Under the pieces are notes generated by a model, which searched no databases, had not been told where the DNA came from, and was given only the letters and a program-made list of their open reading frames with translations. DNA of 64,000 bases from Verrucolacustris abundans (GTDB lineage: Bacteria; Verrucomicrobiota; Verrucomicrobiia; Methylacidiphilales; Verrucolacustridaceae), in the NCBI GenBank assembly GCA_965194535.1, contig OZ239145.1, forward strand, positions 992,001-1,056,000. The letters run 5' to 3'. Every line of letters starts with the position of its first letter. Position 1 is the first letter of the stretch. The position numbers and the translations under genes are program-made. Positions 59,928 to 64,000 of this stretch are shown piece by piece.

Positions 59928-60057
59928 AAATAAATACCTGCAATTAAACAAAGACAATTAATACAACAAAAAACACAAAGTTACTTATAATAAATCAACT
60001 TTAATATATTGTATACGATAGCTTTCTATTTGATAATAACGGAATATCTATCTATTT

Positions 60058-60702
60058 ATGGCATTAATGGATAGTGGGATCTCATCCTCTGCTCCGAATC
60101 ATGCCGAACTTCCATATTTCGCAATTTGGGAAGATCGTGGTTTTATACGGGTTCTTTTTCATCAGTGGTTGGAGTCCAAGATGCCTTGTCGGACGGTCCC
60201 GATCTTGGATCCTCATGAGCTAGGCGCTTACTCTTTTCGACTGGTATTTATTTCTACCCGTATTCCCCCAACAGAGGGTCGTATTTTACCCAAACACTGT
60301 TCGGGTGATCCGATTGTTTTTGATGATAACTTCACCCCACTGACAGCAGTCTGGTGGAAAGAGCGGGGCGCAAAAGGGTTGCTTGATTTTCGGGACGGTC
60401 CCGATGAGTGGCTGAACTGCGTCAACCAAGTCTTGGATGGAAAGCTGAGTCAGACCCCGACGGCTAAGAGTGCTCTCGACGCGAACGACTCTAAGCGCGG
60501 TCTTCAGCTTTTGAGTAAACGGGAAATGCAGGTAGCCCAGCTTTTGGTTCGCGGATACTCAGCAGAAGAGGTAGCCAAAAAAAATGGCACGACAGAGGGA
60601 ACGATAAAAAATCAGAGAAAATCAATTTATCAGAAGTTGAAAATTGTACGCTCAACCCAACTAGCTTGGGCCATGGGAAATGGGGTTAGAGCCCCCCGCT
60701 GA
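60058..60702 (+). CDS. Orphan LuxR/NarL-type regulator with degenerate receiver domain
   Basis: The 214-residue protein has a C-terminal LuxR HTH (about 150-207: LLSKREMQVAQLLVRGYSAE then EVAKKNGTTEGTIKNQRKSIYQKL). The N-terminal 130 residues keep the outline of a NarL-type receiver (FAIWEDRGFIRVLFHQWLES, then AVWWKERGAKGLLDFRDGPD). The beta-3 strand reads RLVFISTRIP, so the phosphoacceptor Asp is missing, and the conserved Lys is replaced near FRD. It is probably phosphorylation-independent. No kinase gene adjoins it. It lies after a long AT-rich region with repeats that may include its own sites. Confidence 0.75.
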   Translation: MALMDSGISSSAPNHAELPYFAIWEDRGFIRVLFHQWLESKMPCRTVPILDPHELGAYSFRLVFISTRIPPTEGRILPKHCSGDPIVFDDNFTPLTAVWWKERGAKGLLDFRDGPDEWLNCVNQVLDGKLSQTPTAKSALDANDSKRGLQLLSKREMQVAQLLVRGYSAEEVAKKNGTTEGTIKNQRKSIYQKLKIVRSTQLAWAMGNGVRAPR

Positions 60703-60705
60703 TAA

Positions 60706-60721
60706 TCTCCAAATCCGGAGA
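60706..60721. repeat. Small inverted repeat after the LuxR-type gene
   Basis: TCTCC (60706-60710) and GGAGA (60717-60721) flank AAATCC just after the regulator stop. It could be a weak transcription end signal between convergent genes, but no T tract follows. Confidence 0.25.
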
Positions 60722-60838
60722 AATAAAGAAAGAGTCGGTCTTTGTTTGGATCAGGTGGAGTTCCATTTTCTGGTGCGACCTTTTGTGGCCCTACTTCTCG
60801 TTTTGAAAAGTTTTCTTCCTGGATTCAATGCCCGAGAA

Positions 60839-61987
60839 TCACGCTTGTCGCAATAGCCCTTGGCAGACTTTTTTTGCATCGAAAAACTCAAGAGCTATTT
60901 CCCGGGCGGCTTTGGAGTGTTCCGAGTAGTTGCGGGTTACCTTACCAAGGCCCTCTGCCGCTTCTTCCACGGTCGTGAAGGGAAGAACCCCTCGATCGGA
61001 TGGCAGATGATGGCTCCAGCCAGTCTCCTGAACAACAGCAGGTCTTCCAGCAGCCAAGTAGCATGCCGTTCTGCAGCTGAACCAACCGGTTCTTCCTTTT
61101 ACGTAACCGTGTTTAGCCACGCTCCATTCTCCTCGTGAGTTGGTGAGAAAGGAGCGGTATGCTCGATGATCTGGAACGACTTCTTGAGGTTCAACGAGAT
61201 CCCATCCAATCTGACGTAACTCTTGAGCAGGGCGTTGCCCATCTACACCAAGTCCCATGGCGAGTCTAAGGGGGATATTAGTTTTGGATGGCAAATCTCG
61301 AAATCTGTTAAACTCGAGATTCTTTTGCCCGTAGGTTCGTCCCTCCCAAACTTTCGGTTTATAGCTGGCCCAGTTCATCACTGTTGTCCAGGGGGCATCA
61401 GCGGAGACCGGGGTTACGGGCCACTGATCGATAGCAACAGGCTGTACGGTGGGTCGCCAAGTAATCCCGTCCACGGGAACGGGGCAATCAGGTTGTCCGA
61501 CGGACAATCCGAAAGTGAAATGACTGTCGTGATCCCTGAGACGACCTGCATAAAGGGGATTTGATCCATCCAGAAGACCGATTTGGCAAAACATAGGATC
61601 TCCATCAATAAACATTCGGTGTCCGACTCGGAGGTCGTAATCCCTCAGCCACCCTGCGCTCGATACATTCACGAGAAGATCTCCATGCCGAAGCCACTCG
61701 CGCGCAACTTTCTCGCCCGCTCCGTGAAACTTTCCGTCTGCACCATTCCGATAGACCCATGATTCGGCCATGTCAAAATCGGTAAAGATCCTCCGGAGTG
61801 ATTGGAGAGCAAAAGAGCAGTCGTCTGTGATCGTCCCTGCCACTGGGTCATAAGGCCAAGCTCCTGAGTCTTCGAGGTACAGAACCTGATGTCCAAGGGA
61901 CCTGAAGCCGAGTAGGTATTGAAGATAGTCCCAGATGACGCCTCCAAATGGATACTGCCCGACCAGTCCGGTGATAATGATTCGCAC
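60839..61987 (-). CDS. GT-B-like glycosyltransferase family protein
   Basis: The 382-residue soluble protein begins MRIIITGLVGQYPFGGVIWD, followed by LQYLLGFRSLGHQVLYLEDSG. This is the Rossmann-like start of GT-B enzymes with a Gly-rich loop and a helix for the donor or acceptor site. Near the C-terminus, RTACYLAAGRPAVVQETGW then LPFTTVEEAAEGL resembles the donor-binding region of GT1/GT4 or CgeB-type proteins. The sugar and acceptor are unknown. It is divergent from mutS with 86 bp between starts. Confidence 0.65.
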   Translation of the reverse strand: MRIIITGLVGQYPFGGVIWDYLQYLLGFRSLGHQVLYLEDSGAWPYDPVAGTITDDCSFALQSLRRIFTDFDMAESWVYRNGADGKFHGAGEKVAREWLRHGDLLVNVSSAGWLRDYDLRVGHRMFIDGDPMFCQIGLLDGSNPLYAGRLRDHDSHFTFGLSVGQPDCPVPVDGITWRPTVQPVAIDQWPVTPVSADAPWTTVMNWASYKPKVWEGRTYGQKNLEFNRFRDLPSKTNIPLRLAMGLGVDGQRPAQELRQIGWDLVEPQEVVPDHRAYRSFLTNSRGEWSVAKHGYVKGRTGWFSCRTACYLAAGRPAVVQETGWSHHLPSDRGVLPFTTVEEAAEGLGKVTRNYSEHSKAAREIALEFFDAKKVCQGLLRQA

Positions 61988-62073
61988 AAAAGAAGTTTAG
62001 AAGATTTTCAGGCTATGCACAGCCCACATCCTTGCGGATTGAGCTGGGAAGGCGAGTAGGGGAGAAAGGAAGC

Positions 62074-64000
62074 ATGGCAGAAGGCTCTACCCCCATGATG
62101 AGGCAGTACCACGGGCTGCGGGCACAAGTACCGAAGGATGCGCTTCTGTTTTTTCGGTTAGGGGACTTTTATGAACTTTTTTTTGAGGATGCAGTTGATG
62201 GGGCGAAGTTGCTGAATCTGACTTTAACCAAGCGAAATACAATTCCGATGTGTGGGCTACCCTATCACGCGGCAGAGGGTTACATTACGAAAGTATTGGC
62301 GACGGGTCGACGAGTTGCGATTTGTGAACAGGTGGGTGAGGCCAAGAGTGGTCAAATGGTGGAGCGAGTGGTAACCCGAATTTTGAGCCCGGGGTGCGCG
62401 ATGGGTATGGAAGTGTCGGAGCCTAAGCTTCCGCGTTGGCTTGCGGCTGTGCGAAGGGGGGAGGGTAAAAGTGGTAAGTGGGGGTTCGCTCTTCTCGACG
62501 CAAGCACAGGGGATTTTCGTTTGTCGGAACCGGTTCACGAAGTCGCCTTTCGGGATGAGATTCGCAGGACAAATCCAGCGGAAATCTTGGTGGCCGAAGA
62601 GGATCAAGAAATCGCTGGTTGGGTCGAGTCGCAGACGCTTGTTACGCGTATTCCAGATTGGACATTGGAGGTCGATGGAGGGAGGGCGCTGTTATGTGAA
62701 CATTTTCGGGTCCAAAGCTTAGACGGCTTTGGTTGTCAGGAAATGGGAGCCGCTTTAGGGGCGGCTGGGGCACTTTTTCGGTATATTCAGGAGACTCTGA
62801 AGGGCGGAATTGGTCATCTTCAGGTTCCAAAACCGTTTCGCTCAGAAGAAAGTCTGCAGTTGGATTCCGCCACGCAAAGAAATCTGGAACTTCTGGAGTC
62901 AGCGTCAGATGGGGTAAACACCTCAGTGCTTCGGGCGATTGACCAGACTCACACTGCGATGGGTGCAAGGGAGCTGCGGGCATGGCTTATACGCCCTTTG
63001 CGAAAAAGAAAAGACGTGGAGGATCGGCATCAATCTGTCGCGGGCTTTTTGGAGGACGTGGGGGCCTTGGATGAGTTTCGGGAGTGTCTTAAAGGAGTTC
63101 GTGATTTGGCTAGGATCGTGGGTCGACTATCCGGAGGGGCGGGTAATGCGCGCGACCTTCGCGCTCTTCAAACCACACTGGAGGTTTTGCCTGAACTACA
63201 ACGTAGGGGCGCAGGTATACCTGGTAACTTAAATCAGTCCTTAAGTCGTACGATCGATCTAGAGCAGGAGCTGGTGGCCGAGCTGGCTCGGGGCGTTGCG
63301 GATGAACCTCCAGGGACTTTGAGAGAAGAGGGAATGATTCGGGATGGCTATGACTCCGCACTAGATGATTATCGTACAGCAATGAGGGAGGGGCGGAAGT
63401 GGATCGCGGAGTTGCAGGCCAAGGAGATTGAGAGGACGGGAATTAAGAGTCTTAAGATACGGTTCAACAATATTTCGGGTTATGGAATTGAGGTAACCAA
63501 AACGAATTTAGATCAAGTTCCTCCAGAGTATGAAAGGAAGCAGACCTTGGCAGCAGCTGAGCGGTTTGTGACACCCGAACTGAAGGCGATGGAATCCAAG
63601 ATTTTAGGAGCTGAGGAGAAGTCCATCCTTAGGGAGGGTCAACTGTTCGTACAGTTACGGGATCGTGTTTTATCCCGATGCGCTTCTTTGCAAGGCACTG
63701 CTTCGGCCGTGGGCATGCTGGATGTCTTGGCAGGTTTTGCAGCTACTGCCAGGCGCTGGGGTTATGTACGTCCTGTAATGAGAGAGGATGGTTTTCTAAG
63801 GGTTCGCGGAGGGCGTCACCCTGTCGTTGAGCAACTTCTGGCTGGCGGTGCAGAGCCGTTTGTTCCCAACGATGTGAGTATCGGAGGGGAGGAGGGTAGC
63901 TTCATGGTTCTGACAGGTCCAAACATGGCAGGAAAAAGCACCTATCTTCGGCAGGTTGCCCTTCTTTGCCTTCTGGCGCAGGTAGGTTCTTTTGTTCCTG
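62074..64000 (+). CDS. mutS: DNA mismatch repair protein MutS, 5' part
   Basis: The frame is open from ATG 62074 to the right window edge (642 codons), so the gene is cut there. The mismatch-recognition motif Phe32-Tyr-Glu34 is in FFRLGDFYELFF, followed by LTKRNTIPMCGLPYHA. The lever/clamp region includes NTSVLRAIDQTHTAMGAREL and NISGYGIEVTK. The ATPase begins with Walker A TGPNMAGKSTYLRQ (Gly615 to Ser622). AGGA and GGAG precede the ATG. MutS detects mismatches and starts repair with MutL. Nothing odd is seen in the visible part. Confidence 0.96.
   Translation, partial: MAEGSTPMMRQYHGLRAQVPKDALLFFRLGDFYELFFEDAVDGAKLLNLTLTKRNTIPMCGLPYHAAEGYITKVLATGRRVAICEQVGEAKSGQMVERVVTRILSPGCAMGMEVSEPKLPRWLAAVRRGEGKSGKWGFALLDASTGDFRLSEPVHEVAFRDEIRRTNPAEILVAEEDQEIAGWVESQTLVTRIPDWTLEVDGGRALLCEHFRVQSLDGFGCQEMGAALGAAGALFRYIQETLKGGIGHLQVPKPFRSEESLQLDSATQRNLELLESASDGVNTSVLRAIDQTHTAMGARELRAWLIRPLRKRKDVEDRHQSVAGFLEDVGALDEFRECLKGVRDLARIVGRLSGGAGNARDLRALQTTLEVLPELQRRGAGIPGNLNQSLSRTIDLEQELVAELARGVADEPPGTLREEGMIRDGYDSALDDYRTAMREGRKWIAELQAKEIERTGIKSLKIRFNNISGYGIEVTKTNLDQVPPEYERKQTLAAAERFVTPELKAMESKILGAEEKSILREGQLFVQLRDRVLSRCASLQGTASAVGMLDVLAGFAATARRWGYVRPVMREDGFLRVRGGRHPVVEQLLAGGAEPFVPNDVSIGGEEGSFMVLTGPNMAGKSTYLRQVALLCLLAQVGSFVP

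Larger units (their letters stand above)
59582..60057. other. 476-bp AT-rich intergenic region between prc and the LuxR-type gene
   Basis: The region has no credible gene on either strand, and its distal half (about 59900-60057) is far more AT-rich than the rest of the window. It must contain both divergent promoters. It holds a pair of phased direct repeats (59812-59845) and a copy of the palindrome-type motif GTAATGTTTT (59915-59924) seen upstream of hldE1. A small RNA cannot be excluded, but no strong terminator hairpin was seen. Confidence 0.6.

Noticed and set aside
60742..60978. Open frame of 78 codons after the LuxR-type gene
   Set aside because: It overlaps the 3' end of the convergent glycosyltransferase gene, has no Shine-Dalgarno sequence and low-complexity composition unlike a protein domain.
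62257..62607. Minus-strand frame of 116 codons in mutS
   Set aside because: The plus-strand mutS frame runs unbroken through it with all family motifs.
1..64000. tRNA, rRNA, CRISPR array, insertion sequence or prophage
   Set aside because: No cloverleaf-like sequence, regular repeat-spacer pattern, transposase, integrase or terminal repeats were recognised; gaps between genes are too short for most of these.

Overview
The window is about 50 percent GC, very gene-dense and Gram-negative in character. It carries lipopolysaccharide (Kdo, heptose, Lpt) genes, an alternative complex III (ACIII) operon with an aa3-type cytochrome oxidase operon, a stand-alone CoaB, and a fused CrtYc/Yd-type lycopene cyclase. 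Taken together this points to the PVC group, most likely Verrucomicrobiota; that assignment is inferred from gene content, not from a marker-gene comparison. No rRNA, tRNA, CRISPR array, insertion sequence or prophage was seen. Layout: (1) 1-5463: the tail of a HAD phosphatase, gpmI, corA, then an NtrB/NtrC-like two-component pair. (2) 5460-12644: a GT-C-like membrane protein, then an exopolysaccharide export set (outer-membrane barrel, Wzc-like tyrosine kinase, Wza-like protein) running into nadD and rsfS. (3) 12667-17414: argS, a PTS EIIA, an M50-like protease, rpsT, ispE and pyrF. (4) 17440-23756, minus strand: one long envelope operon, hldE1-gmhB-kdsB-pyrG-kdsA-lptC-lptA-lptB, which makes heptose and CMP-Kdo, supplies CTP through PyrG and exports LPS through Lpt. 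(5) 24001-26120: a HisJ-type phosphatase and murA. (6) 26219-38415: a surface-glycan cluster with a sugar aminotransferase, a C-methyltransferase, an SDR epimerase/dehydratase, a GT2-methyltransferase fusion, a GT-C protein, a GT-C/GT2 fusion and a DUF2723 protein. (7) 38526-49465, minus strand: actABCDEF (ACIII), continued without a break by four genes for a small membrane protein, a CcoN-like protein, a CcoO-like cytochrome and a CcoP-like cytochrome. (8) 49705-55113, plus strand and divergent from actA: coxB-coxA-ctaA-ctaB-small ORF-coxC. (9) 55120-64000: coaB-like, lycopene cyclase, a redoxin, a Prc-like protease, a 476-bp AT-rich intergenic region, an orphan LuxR-type regulator, a glycosyltransferase and the 5' part of mutS. 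The most unusual content is the tail of the ACIII operon. It encodes a cbb3-like trio whose catalytic subunit has, by my by-eye alignment, lost essentially every heme and CuB histidine, and whose CcoO-like cytochrome has Cys at the expected axial-Met position. A genuine aa3 oxidase with all ligands lies next door, so the trio may have been repurposed as a structural or electron-transfer module between ACIII and the oxidase. Genes are often translationally coupled through NTGA overlaps, and all four forms (ATGA, GTGA, TTGA and, apparently, CTGA) occur here. nadD and lptB have no ATG, GTG or TTG start that would keep their conserved N-termini.
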